The notes under the pieces: model-generated
What the model was told of the DNA's origin: nothing
The model's input: only the letters and a program-made list of their open reading frames with translations
Database searches by the model: none
Shown: piece after piece, positions 34,201 to 44,749 of the stretch
How the letters are laid out: each line of letters begins with the position of its first letter
Numbering within the stretch: position 1 is the first letter of the stretch
NCBI RefSeq assembly: GCF_963675165.1
Contig: NC_087382.1
Span: 3,821,963 to 3,885,962, forward strand
Length of the DNA stretch: 64,000 nt
Source of the DNA: Halichondria panicea
Lineage: Eukaryota > Porifera > Demospongiae > Suberitida > Halichondriidae
Direction: 5' to 3'
Translations under genes and position numbers: made by a program

Positions 34201-35209
34201 ACTCGATTCGACTATTGAAAGCATAAATGGGACGATCATTCTTACTGACAATATTCATTCCAGTGAATGTTACATTTGATTGCGATATGTTCAAACTGGC
34301 CATGTTATTAGTAATGTCAGTGTTGTTGATGGACACACTGCCTGAGTAAACACTAATCACTCCACCATAGTCAGCACTGTTGTTTGTCAGTTCACTGTTG
34401 GAGATGGACACACTACTGCCTGAGTAAACAGCAATCACTCCACCATATCGAGAAGCTATGTTAAATGTAAAGTTACACCAAGTGATCACTACAGTACCAG
34501 ATATCACTACTGCTCCTCCGTTCCCAGCACTGTTGTAGTTGAACTTTGTGTTGTTGATCAGAGAGTTGTTTGATACAATGTCAACTGCACCTCCATCATT
34601 TCTAATGAACACACTATTTGTTATGTACACATCATCAGCCTCAACGTGCAGTGCCCGACCAATGTTGTTCATAAAGGGAGTGCTCTCAACTGTTGCAGTT
34701 TGAGTATTAGTAATCTTAACGAGATATTTTTCCGCTTGATTGAGTAATACAAAGTCTGAAAAGTAGCAGTCTTTAATGTACACATCATTGGCACCATCAA
34801 TGATCAAACCTTGATGATGTGAGTTTTGTGGTCCAACATTTAGCCCAACGAAACCCAAGCATTCAATATTCAATTTGGTAATACTAACAAAACGTATCGC
34901 ACCGTTGCTATGGAATCCAACTACAGTTGTACTTGTGTTCTGGCAGGTGATTTGCACATGTGAGAAGTTACAAATCAATAACTGCTCAGTTAACACATGA
35001 TGTCCAGGTAGAAAGCTCAAGGTGAGATTGTCTCCACTAGATAACAGGTCTGTTTGAACAAGCTGCTCGAGAGTGAAACAAGTTCCATTTCGATAGTCAT
35101 GACACAAGTCGGTTGAATCCACTGGCACAATGTGATAGTGCTCACTCCTGGTAACAGTAGCTAGGCTCAGCAGCAGCACTAACCAGCTGAGAATACTTCT
35201 AGACAGCAT
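31268..35209 (-). CDS. BHR4: beta-helix repeat polytopic membrane protein, 1313 aa, open, contracted ectodomain
   Basis: Same signal peptide (with one extra Leu-Ser), neck, membrane module and tail as BHR1 and BHR3, but only two regular rungs (34340-34470), both with GGVI rather than GGAI. The second rung is fused directly to the conserved following segment (SVSINNTDITNN), which looks like an in-frame deletion that removed the rest of the array. A 9-bp deletion removes DSF from the conserved KYFDSFAKLL segment between membrane helices (about 32358). Otherwise intact, so a short-ectodomain isoform of the family is plausible. Function unknown. Confidence 0.85.
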   Translation of the reverse strand: MLSRSILSWLVLLLSLATVTRSEHYHIVPVDSTDLCHDYRNGTCFTLEQLVQTDLLSSGDNLTLSFLPGHHVLTEQLLICNFSHVQITCQNTSTTVVGFHSNGAIRFVSITKLNIECLGFVGLNVGPQNSHHQGLIIDGANDVYIKDCYFSDFVLLNQAEKYLVKITNTQTATVESTPFMNNIGRALHVEADDVYITNSVFIRNDGGAVDIVSNNSLINNTKFNYNSAGNGGAVVISGTVVITWCNFTFNIASRYGGVIAVYSGSSVSISNSELTNNSADYGGVISVYSGSVSINNTDITNNMASLNISQSNVTFTGMNIVSKNDRPIYAFNSRIEFNGPTTLSNNHGMFGGAISSDQSQIYINTKGVIITNNTATSGGGIFLRESTLLVNEPIKIYHNTAQDGGGIYAYSSRVEFQSVQMVDEYGRPLPPNKQSGIAHNIAENNGGGIIAVSSTIELTHSHVNIDSNTAKASGGGVYLQQSSKLYLLKKDGEHYWSQNRYVKLIINNNLAQYGGGIFVADDTESSACKGGATETETIFADCFIQTINLYGQIYSDVNHFNTFMTKNTVTQSGADIYGGLLDRCTASQNAEYHISSNGLDYIQNTVNSSIEPLSISSRPVQVILCNYSQYDYGSIKKGHTFTISVMAVDQVGNPMNATIRSSVVSGSGRDRFKEGQAKHEIGNQCTELEYNVFSQDNSAQVELYAEGPCNNMGISKQLINISFELCTCPSGLKPIQSDIECKCDCDPELQQGYQITNCSEENGTIKLESDNNIWIKVINTTDETGYVVSNCAFDYCVQKPFNISLSNPDEQCAYNRRGVLCGECEPGLSLVLATSNCKECSNLYLLLLIPFALTGILLVALILMLNITIATGNIHGLIFYANIVAANRAIFFSSLNNFLTVFVSWVNLDLGIETCFYNGMNSQGKVLLQLVFSAYLFLLMFFIIILSKYFAKLLSNRNPVAALGTLILLSYSKLLRFVIAALQHRVLDYPDGTSDIVWLFDGNVQYFARDHLPRFVAAAIILIAGVMFTVLLFFGQWFPRCSKVMIWTKNTKYSGFMDAYHAPFTPKHRYWVGLLLFALIIHNLVAAVAVDTYLPILSAGVLSVGLIVWKLLNNRLYKSKFCDSLETLYLFDVAILAFGTFYVKDTNKDQSVLANTSMAISFTLFVTTLCYHFYQVVLKKSNTWLKIEDTIRNLRAGAADMRLRRANNAREMYQLVADENDEDELLEAVDDYEQRDALNPPYTDGAVEEADPDRYITPPIIRPATRPDQLRLSYMDDLAPLTTEDYRPAPPPLRVNHRPAVTHTEIGHIRNEV

Positions 35210-35677
35210 ATCTGAAGTTGTATGATGGTTACTATATAATTATTATGATTATGTTGCACGCAAATGGCTATATAAATAGCTGCATACCGTCTAGTGCAAA
35301 TTATAATCTTCAACTCACTGTTTAATGGATGTTGCACGCTTTTTTGTTTCGATACTTTTGCAATAATCAACAAGCGCTCTTTCACATCTAGAATTGAACT
35401 AATTATGGTAATTATATAGAGATGTGTATCTATACAGGAGTGCATGAATAGGAGTATACGTATCAAACACATTCCTTTCCAGGCTTTCCTCTTGCTACGT
35501 CACAAATACTTGTAGTTGTATAAACTGTGAAGTATAGGAAATGTACCTATAACTAACCACATGCACACCATGTGTGTATTCACACTAGAGTAAGTCGCCG
35601 AACTCCGTCAGACATCAAAGTGTGTCAGGTAAAAGGGCGTGTAACGCACAAACAAACAAGACTGATTCAAACTAATT
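35210..35677. other. BHR4 5' flank and start of BHR4-BHR5 spacer
   Basis: Nearly identical to 29102-29572. No supported gene. Confidence 0.55.
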
Positions 35678-36205
35678 ACTACGGTGGGCCTGAGGTATAC
35701 ACCTACTCCATTTTGCATTTGCGGTTCATTTCGCATGCGCTTCTGCAGTTGGCTTCTGCTGTTGGCTTCTGCAGTTGGCAGTTGACTTTTGCAGTTGGCT
35801 TTTGCAGTTGGCTTTTGCAGTTGTCTTTTGCAGTTGGCTTATGCAGTTGACTTTTGCAGTTGGCTTTTGCAGTTGGCTTTTGCAGTTGGAAGTTGACTTT
35901 TGCAGTTGCTCAACCACAATGATCACAATTCCATATGATTTACAGCATTAAGGACATAGAAATATTGTACAGCAGAACCTAGAAATGCTGCATGATAGCA
36001 AGCCTGTATAACAGGTCACCATAATAATTTATTATATAATAATAATTAGAACAACATATATTTCTTAATAAGAAACAGGCAAGCCAATGATTATGCTGGC
36101 TAGCTACCTGTGTCTAATATCTCTGCTGTGTCTGTCTGCGCATGTTTGAACAATTATTTGTAAGGTCTCCACGAGTAAAAATATTTCATCAACAATGTCT
36201 GCATA
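35678..36205. mobile_element. Right-truncated copy of the 870-bp inverted-repeat element
   Basis: Matches 29573-30125 including the TTTTGCAGTTGGC minisatellite, then breaks into the CTAGCCTCC tandem repeat. The right terminal repeat is missing. Confidence 0.7.
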
Positions 36206-36224
36206 GTCCTATTACCCCGGCTAG

Positions 36225-36420
36225 TATATATATTAAAGCTAGCCTCCTTCACAGGCCTTGGATTGAGGCTAGTATATAAAGCTAGCCTCCTTCACATGCA
36301 GGCCTTGGATTGAGGCTAGTATATATAAAGCTAGCCTCCTTCACAGGTCTTGGATTGAGGCTAGTATATAAAGCTATAGCCTCCTTCACAGGCCTTGGAT
36401 TGAGGTTAGTATATATAGCT
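36225..36420. repeat. Tandem repeat of about 45-50 bp, four copies
   Basis: Units of the form AGCTAGCCTCCTTCACAGGC followed by CTTGGATTGAGGCTAGTATA. The corresponding spots at about 9695 and 20978 have one unit, so this is a local expansion in the BHR4-BHR5 spacer. Confidence 0.88.
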
Positions 36421-37418
36421 GGTTTCGGCTGTAAAGTTAAATATTGTTTATAGTGCAGATTATAGTCTTCAACTTACGTTTAACGGATGTCACTTTTTTT
36501 TGTTTCACTACACTTTTGCTATTTTCCACATGCATGCAACTGCTCTTGTATAATTATTCAACCACCTCTCCCTGTTTTGAGGTAGACTCAGTACTTGCTG
36601 TGTGGTTCCTCTAAATATAGAGTCCAGAGTATCCTGTTTGGAAAACGTTAAAAGTATTGAGACTCCCACATCGTGAGATATGTACTATTACATGCCAGTT
36701 TTGATTGAAACAAGATACTCCAATTAACAATGTACTGCATTGACTCTTATAATTTCATACATTACACATCGGTACATATATTGGTACATACGTAACTATA
36801 CAATGCTTTAATGTAATCAAGACATGAAAGATGATGAACTCAAGCACCATGCAGGTCTCCTGTGTGCCCCCTGGTGAGTACAGACCCCCCACTGTGGGGC
36901 TATCAGTGACATGTTCATAGATAAACCTGAGAATCTTTCTCTATGTGAGGCCCTCTATTTATTAGCTGTATATACACATTTGTCTTATCTATATCTATAC
37001 TAATTGACTGCATGGAAACATGCAAACTCATTCCTCATTCGATGCGCATTGTAATTCCAATGTTCTACTATATACGGCCGTAATGACATATCTCTTGGAG
37101 AGTTCCTGCATTGATACTGCTTCAGGTGTGTGTGTGTGTGTGTGTGTGTGTGCCATGGCTCATGTGCGTATAGTCATGGTAATGTGCACACACTTAACTA
37201 TATATGGCCATGCTAATTGAAGCCATCTATCACATGCCAATTACTGTAAATAATAATACTCCCACATAACGGCATGTCATGTCACTACCACAAGTGCATG
37301 TGACAGCGATAGAAGGGCCTAGCTGGGGAGAATATTGCATTTTGGATTTCAAAACACTGCCTGCATCAATAGTAATATACTACCTCGTAATATTACAATT
37401 TGTATTACAAATTGTATT

Positions 37419-37478
37419 CCTCTCTTTGCACTCAAAACATATACCTTAGAATGTTTATGTTTTGAGTGCAAAGAGAGG
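37419..37478. repeat. Inverted duplication, 23-bp perfect arms, private to this module
   Basis: Left arm 37419-37441 and right arm 37456-37478 (TATGTTTTGAGTGCAAAGAG) are exact reverse complements with a 14-base loop. The homologous sites near 12925-12966 and 21980-22020 have only the right arm. Confidence 0.92.
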
Positions 37479-37837
37479 ATTACACAATCACTGTAACACA
37501 CACACACTTGACCCAGATTACTGGCTTCAAATACTATAGCTACGTGATTCATGCATTGTCAGCAATCCACATCAACATGCAACACAATTGATATCCCCAT
37601 TGCCTGGCAACAACGACGGTATCTATGCTTGGCTGGCCTGCAAATGTTGCGACTAGGTGCAGCTTAATTTGTCAGAGAACATTTCTTAAGCCCTATTGGA
37701 TGTACTCAACTGCTCAGCGCTGTGACATTTGTTTATGGTGGCCACCCCAACAGTGGCTGTTATCATTTCCCACTCATTTTCAGGGACCTCAGTGATCTTA
37801 TCATGTAATACAGGTGGAAATATAATTTTACTTGCAG

Positions 37838-37892
37838 TAGCCTAGAAAGATGAGGGGCTCCAGGGGCTGGAGCCCCTCATCTTTCTAGGCTA
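37838..37892. repeat. Perfect hairpin, 25-bp arms, 5-base loop
   Basis: Arms TAGCCTAGAAAGATGAGGGG plus CTCCA and the complement, loop GGGGC. Homologues are at 13330-13384 (one mismatch region) and 22383-22437 (eroded). GC-rich enough to be very stable. Confidence 0.9.
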
Positions 37893-38059
37893 TTAAGTAT
37901 AGAGATGAATTATCAAGCTGCACAATGTAGATAGCGGTATTTTTATCCATTCAAAAAACTAGAGCCTCCCTTTGAGAATTACCTACGCCACTAACTAGGG
38001 AGATTTTGTAGCTTATATATATAGCCTCATTAGACATTGACATTGACCAATAATTTGTT

Positions 38060-38700
38060 TCTTGATTGTGGTGGACGATATTCTGTCAGAAAAATCACTC
38101 AAGCACAAACCAATTGCACATGCAGATTGTGTTAGAATTGTCCCCACAGAGTGGAGAGTGTGTTCTATATCGTATCAGACAGAAGCTGAAGCGATACATA
38201 CTGGAATATATTACACATCGAGGATCTTGGCAAAGATCCTTGGTGCGTATAGTATTGGGTTCATCAGTACACAGGGGTACACGTACACTGGGTTGCAGCA
38301 AATTGCTGGAGGAGAAGAACATGTTATTAATATAATATAGGACTCGGACACTTGCTATATACTCGACATACTACAGAAGTGATTTCATGCAGGCTTCTAA
38401 ATCGTGTGCTACTAAATCAGCTGACGGTTAGTTTAAATAAGTATCACATACATCGAAGGTAGTTCGTACCGGTTCCTCAAAGCGATTGGACGTTCAAGCG
38501 ATGGATTATAGTTATATACAAAATTAATTGTACAGTACATTATTGCGGTATTGTTTTTTAGTCATTATGCGTTGTCAGTGTAGTACGTAGCAGCAAGCAG
38601 AATTGAATGTGTTGTGTCATGTCCTCCTCTTTACGTAAAGGTGCTCTACTTCTTGGATCCCGTTCGATGTATGTGTTTACTGGTTGGCCACTTACATGTA
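38060..38700 (+). pseudogene. PIKfyve-type lipid kinase exon remnant, rearranged (module C)
   Basis: Near-identical to 13554-14200: the same frame-breaking indels, and the same inverted segment (about 38274-38462) relative to module B. Modules A and C therefore share a common rearranged ancestor. Confidence 0.7.
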
Positions 38701-38829
38701 ACTATAGGCATCACCTAATGCAGGTACTGTCCTGACAGTAAAGCCACCAAGTATAATTATATGAACATTGGGTTCATTTGATCTACATAAAAGATGTGGT
38801 CTTGCTCTTTGGCTACTGTAAGTACATAC

Positions 38830-39951
38830 ACTGATATAGATACGATAGTGGTATTGGTGTTGTGCACTGATATAGATACGATAGTGGTATTGGTGTTGTG
38901 CACTGATATAGATACGATAGTGGTATTGGTGTTGTGCACTGATATAGATACGATAGTGGTATTGGTGTTGTGCACTGATATAGATACGATAGTGGTATTG
39001 GTGTTGTGCACTGATATAGATACGATAGTGGTATTGGTGTTGTGCACTGATATAGATACGATAGTGGTATTGGTGTTGTGCACTGATATAGATACGAGTG
39101 GTATTGGTGTTGTGCACTGATATAGATACGATAGTGGTATATTGGTGTTGTGCACTGATATAGATACGATAGTGGTATTGGTATTGTGCACTGATATAGA
39201 TACGATAGTGGTATTGGTGTTGTGCACTGATATAGATACGATAGTGGTATTGGTGTTGTGCACTGATATAGATACGATAGTGGTATTGGTATTGTGCACT
39301 GATATAGATACGATAGTGGTATTGGTGTTGTGCACTGATATAGATACGATAGTGGTATATTGGTGTTGTGCACTGATATAGATACGATAGTGGTATTGGT
39401 GTTGTGCACTGATATAGATACGATAGTGGTATTGGTGTTGTGCACTGATATAGATACGAGTGGTATTGGTGTTGTGCACTGATATAGATACGATAGTGGT
39501 ATTGGTGTTGTGCACTGATATAGATACGATAGTGGTATTGGTGTTGTGCACTGATATAGATACGATAGTGGTATATTGGTGCTGTGCACTGATATAGATA
39601 CGATAGTGGTATTGGTGTTGTGCACTGATATAGATACGATAGTGGTATATTGGTGTTGTGCACTGATATAGATACGATAGTGGTATTGGTGTTGTGCACT
39701 GATATAGATACGATAGTGGTATTGGTGTTGTGCACTGATATAGATACGAGTGGTATTGGTGTTGTGCACTGATATAGATACGATAGTGGTATTGGTGTTG
39801 TGCACTGATATAGATACGATAGTGGTATATTGGTGCTGTGCACTGATATAGATACGATAGTGGTATTGGTGTTGTGCACTGATATAGATACGATAGTGGT
39901 ATTGGTGTTGTGCACTGATATAGATACGATAGTGGTATATTGGTGTTGTGC
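38830..39951. repeat. 36-bp minisatellite, about 31 copies, with 33- and 38-bp variants
   Basis: Same unit as 14322-14681. Most units are 36 bp. Three lose ATA (33 bp; near 39093, 39455 and 39745). About six gain TA (38 bp; near 39139, 39357, 39572, 39652, 39827 and 39938). GCTGTGC and ATTGTGC variants recur in the same order, showing higher-order duplication. Non-coding although open on both strands. Confidence 0.95.
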
Positions 39952-40530
39952 ACTGAGTGTATGAATTGATCTAGACTTGTGGTCTTTGTATTGTCAACAC
40001 AATTACTGCTTTGTTTTCATATCATCTTGTGTCGTAATTGACCTCATATAATGTACATGCATAATTATCTTGTTAGCCAACATTATAGCTTGTTGCCTAG
40101 TGAGTGGGCAGATCAAAGCAATCCAGTGCTCTGTATATGGCATAATACCAAGGACATGAAGAGAAGAGGGCATTCAACTACAATCTATCCTATTACAAAT
40201 GGGTGGTGGTTTATGTACAAATGGGCGGGGGTTTATGTCTAAAAGTAGTAAAGAATGTATTGCACGCCCACTTTATTCCCTAGTGGGCAGTGGCTAAATC
40301 ATGGCTAAATATAGCATATTCTGCTGACTCATCAATAATACGACGCATACGCAGTATACATTGTGAGTTGCATACCCTCTTCTCTTCATACACCCTTGCT
40401 AATGCATAGCAACCATTTTTATCTCTACAAAAATAATCTCTTAAACTAGTGACATAAACAATTACCAACAACAGTAACTGTTGGAACTACTATTCTTACA
40501 TGATAAGGTACCTCAGCTAAATAAAACAGT
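39952..40530. other. BHR5 3' flank
   Basis: No gene. 39952-40090 matches 14682-14820. 40092-40143 matches 2583-2634. 40400-40530 is the common BHR 3' flank. This spacer is a composite of the BHR1 and BHR2 flanks. Confidence 0.55.
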
Positions 40531-43500
40531 TCACACTTCATTGTGTATGGGGCCGATTTCTGTGTGTGTAACAGCAGGACAATGGTTGACTCTTGGAGGG
40601 GGAGGGGCTGGTCTGTAGTCCTCTGTGGTGAGGGGGGCTAGTACGTCCAGGGCAGGCTCTCTTAGTTGGTCCGGCCTCGTGGCTGGTCTGATGATGGGAG
40701 GAGTGATGTAACGATCAGGGTCAGCTTCTCTGACGGCTCCATCAGTGTAAGGTAGGTTCAAGGCATCTCTTTGTTCATAGTCATCTACTGCTTCGAGTAA
40801 TTCATCTTCATCATTTTCATCGGCTACCTGCTGATACATTTCCCAGTCATTGTTAGCTCGTCGGAGTCTCATGTCTGCAGCACCAGCTCGTAAGTTTCTT
40901 ATGGTGTCCTCTACCTTCAGCCATGTATTGCTCTTCTTGAGCACGAATTGGTAACAATGGTAGCAGAGGGTTGTCACAAATAAGGTGAATGATATAGCCA
41001 TTGAAGTATTGGCTAGTGCTGACTGACTGTTCTTGGTGTCTTTGACATAGGAGGTGCCAAATGCAAGCATAACAATATTGAGTAGATAGAGAGTTTCGAG
41101 GGAATCACAAAACTTACTTTTATACAAACGATTATTCAGTAGTTTCCAGCTGATCAGTCCAACTGATAGAACCTCAGCTGATAAAATAGGGAGAAACGTG
41201 TCTGGAGCCATAGCAGTGATAAGATTATGTGTAATCAAGGCAAAGAGAAGCAGTCCCACCCAGTAGCGATGCTTGGGAGTGAATGGAGCATGGTAAGCAT
41301 CCATGAAGCCAAAATACTTCGTATTCTTGGTCCATATCATAACCCTGGAACAGTGTGGAAACCATTGTCCAAAAAAGAGCAGTACAGTGAACATTACACC
41401 AGCAATGAGGATAATGGCTGCAGCAACAAACCGAGGGAGGTGATCGCGAGTGAAATATTGCACATTGCCGTCGTACACCCAAACTATATAACTTGTACCA
41501 TCAGGATAATCCAAGACCCTGTATTGCAGTGCAGCAATGACAGATCGTAAGAGTTTGGAGTAAGAGAGTAGGACGAGTGTACCTAAGGCAGCAACTGGGT
41601 TCCTGTTTGAGAGGAGCTTTGCAAATGAGTCAAAATATTTGCTTAAAATGATAATAAAAAACATTAGAAGAAACAAGTAAGCGGAAAAGACAAGTTGAAG
41701 GAGTACTTTCCCTTGAGAGTTCATTCCATTGTAAAAGCATGTTTCAATTCCCAAGTCAAGATTCACCCATGATACAAAAACTGTTAAAAAGTTGTTTAAA
41801 CTAGAAAAGAAAATTGCTCTATTAGCAGCTACTATGTTGGCATAAAAAATGAGGCCATGAATATTTCCAGTTGCTATAGTGATGTTGAGCACGAGAATTA
41901 AAGCAACTAGCAATATGCCAGCCAGCGCAAATGGTATTAGTAGAAGAAGGTACAGATTAGAGCACACTTTACAGTTTGACGTAGCCAACATAAGACTGAG
42001 TCCTGGTTCACATTCTCCACACAAGACACCACTTCGATTGTAAGCACACTGTTCGTCAGGGTTACTTAGACTGATGTTGACTGGTTTTTGCACGCAATAG
42101 TCAAGTGTACAGCTGCTAACAACATACCCTGTTTTATTGGTGGTATTTATTACTTCGATCCATGTGTTGTTATTTCTTTCCAGCGTTATAGTTTCTTTTT
42201 CCTCAAAACATTTTGTTATCTGATATCCTAGTTGCAAGTCTGGATCACAGTCACACTTGCACTCAATATCAGACTGAATTGGCTGAAGTCCACTAGGGCA
42301 TGTGCAGAGTTCAAAAGAAATATTGATCAGTTGTTTTGAAATTCCCATATTGTTGCACGGACCCTCGGCATAGAGTTCCACTTGAGCAGAGCTGTCTTGT
42401 GAGAATACATTGTACTTTAATTCTGTGCACTGATTGCCAACTTTCTGTTCAGCCTGTCCTTCTTTAAGACGACCAACTCCACTCGTAGTGACAACAAAAC
42501 TGCGAATAGTGGCATTTATTGGATTTCCAACTTGGTCAACAGCTATAACACTGACTTTAAATGTGTGTCCCTTTCTTGTTGAAATAATACTGTAGTCATT
42601 TTTGCAAAAAATTACCTGAACAGGCCTAGAGGAGATTGATAATTTGGTGGAGGATTTTATGATGTTATTTATGTAGTCTAATATAGATCCATTTGAAGAA
42701 ATTTGATATTCAGCACTTTGACTTATTGTACACCTGTCCAACAGACCTCGGTAGATATCTGCTCCTGACTGGGTAGCCGTGTTGTTAGTCATGAATGTGT
42801 TGAAATAGTTTGAATCAGAGCGGGACTCATACAGTTTAATTGTTTGAATGAAGCAGTCAGCAAAAATAGTTCGAGTTGCATCATCTTCTGTGGCCCTCCT
42901 GCAGGCACCACTTTGTGTGTCATCTGCCACAAATATCCCCCCTCCGTACTGAGCCAGGTTGTTGTTAATCATTAGCTTAACATATCGATCCTGAGCCCTT
43001 TCTTCATTCGTTTTAAATAGGTACAGTTTCGAACTTTGCTGTAGATACACTCCACCTCCACTAGTGTTAGCTGTGTTTGAGTCAATGTTGACATGTGATT
43101 GAGTTAGTTTAATAGTTGATGATACTGCATGTATACCTCCACCATTCTCAGCAATGTTGTGAGAAATCTCACTCTGTGTATTTGAAGGAAGTGGCCTACC
43201 ATTATGATATGCATTTTTCATCTGCACTTGATTGGAACTCAACTCTACTGGAATATGCATAAATCCCCCCACCATCTTGTGCTGTGTTGTGATAGATATT
43301 TATTGGCTCATTTACAAAGAGTGTACTCTCTCTCAGAAATATCCCTCCTCCAGAGGTAGCTGTGTTGTTGGTGATGATCACTCCTTCTGTGTTAATATCT
43401 ATTTGACTCTGGTCAGCACTGATGGCTCCACCAAACACACCATGATTGTTACTCAGTGTTGTAGGTCCATTAAACTCGATTCGACTATTGAAAGCATAAA

Positions 43501-44289
43501 TGGGACGACCATTGTTACTGACAATATTCATTCCAGTGAATATTACGTTTGATTGCGAAATGTTCAAACTGGCCATGTTATTAGTAATGTCAGTGTTGAT
43601 GATTATCAAGGTGGAAGATTGGGAGACATCAATTACCCCACTCTCATTAGCTCTGTTGTTTGTCAGCTCACTGTTGGAGATGGACACACTACCTGAGCCA
43701 ACAATCGCTCCACCTCGATAGCCAGCACTGTTGTGTGTCAGCTCACTGTTGGAGATGGACACACTGCCTGAGTAGAAAACATAAATCGCTCCACCAGAAG
43801 AGTCAGCACTGTTGTGTGTCAGCTCACTGTTGGAGATAGACACACTACCTGAGTTAACACCAATCGCTCCACCACCCCAGCCAGCACTATTGTTTGTCAG
43901 CTCACTGTTGGAGATGGACACACTACTTGAGACAACAAAAATCGCTCCACCAGAGTGAGCACTGTTATTTGTAAGCTCACTGTTGAAGATGGACACACTA
44001 CTACCTAAGTCAACATAAATGGCTCCACCCCACATAGAAGCTTTGTTATTTGTGAAGTTACACCAAGTGATCACTACAGTACCAGATACCACTTCTACTG
44101 CTCCTTCGTTCAAGTCCGAGAAGTAGCAGTCTTTGATGTAAACATCGCGAGAATCGTCAATGGTCAATCCTTGATGTGAGTTCTGTGGTCCAACATTTGC
44201 TCCAACGAAACCCAAACGTTTAATATTCAATTTGGTAATACTAACAAAAATAATCGCACTAACCAGCTGAGATTACTTCTAGACAGCAT
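40531..44289 (-). pseudogene. BHR5: truncated and frameshifted beta-helix repeat gene
   Basis: Starts with the signal peptide (MLSRSNLSWLV at 44289) but jumps within a GTGC shared by both sides to sequence equal to about residue 103 of BHR3. This loses about 90 codons and shifts the frame (stop soon after LLVLPN). A second deletion removes about 80 codons between CYFSD and GAVEVVSG (about 44109). Five regular rungs remain (43630-44030). One extra T near 43228 (CACTTG versus CACTG) breaks the frame again at VEFQS. From 43275 down to 40531 the neck, membrane module and tail are one open 914-codon frame. The intact 3' half can still act as a gene-conversion donor. Dead as a full-length gene. Confidence 0.85.
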
Positions 44290-44383
44290 ATCTGAGGTAC
44301 ATAATTGTATAATTATATGATATGCTGCTCCCTGGATATAGTTACAGCCGCAGTGTACATTGCATATCCTATATATATAGTGG

Positions 44384-44749
44384 ATACTGTGTTTTGCAAG
44401 TTGCTTGTCATTGTGCACAGTAAATGGGCGTTGTCTATAGTACTACTGTGGTTACTAGATTTAATCGGGAATGTGCTGCCTCATAACTTTCTTTATGTCC
44501 TCTAATCTCTACCTGCTCTTTAGTGCACTTCTATAACTAAAACAACTGCCATACTGGCTCAAATCAACAGAGGTATAGCAAGTCAACAGAGTACTGCATG
44601 TGCATATACACTAACAGCTTAGCTAACTAAGTTAGCAAATATATTTTTTTTTGCTGAATAGACACATTCACTTTACTACAGACTCAGTAGTGCTATAGAC
44701 AACGCCCATTTACTGTGCACAATGACAAGCAACTTGCAAAACACAGTAT
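44384..44749. mobile_element. MITE-like inverted-repeat element, arms about 65 bp
   Basis: Left arm 44384-44450 and right arm 44684-44749 are near-perfect reverse complements starting ATACTGTGTTTTGCAAGTTG. It sits about 100 bp upstream of the BHR5 start and has no coding capacity. Confidence 0.85.

Larger units (their letters stand above)
36421..38060. other. BHR4-BHR5 spacer, middle part
   Basis: No supported gene. Collinear with 9760-13553 without the 2.2-kb insertion (intact site at about 37196-37210). Contains a (GT)n run at 37127-37152, a unique inverted duplication at 37419-37478 and a perfect hairpin at 37838-37892. Confidence 0.6.

Noticed and set aside
38692..39953. ORFs of up to 407 codons on the - strand, and + strand ORFs, across the minisatellite
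   Set aside because: They are a product of a mostly 36-bp (12-codon) repeat with no stops in several frames on both strands; no start context, domain or conservation beyond the repeat.
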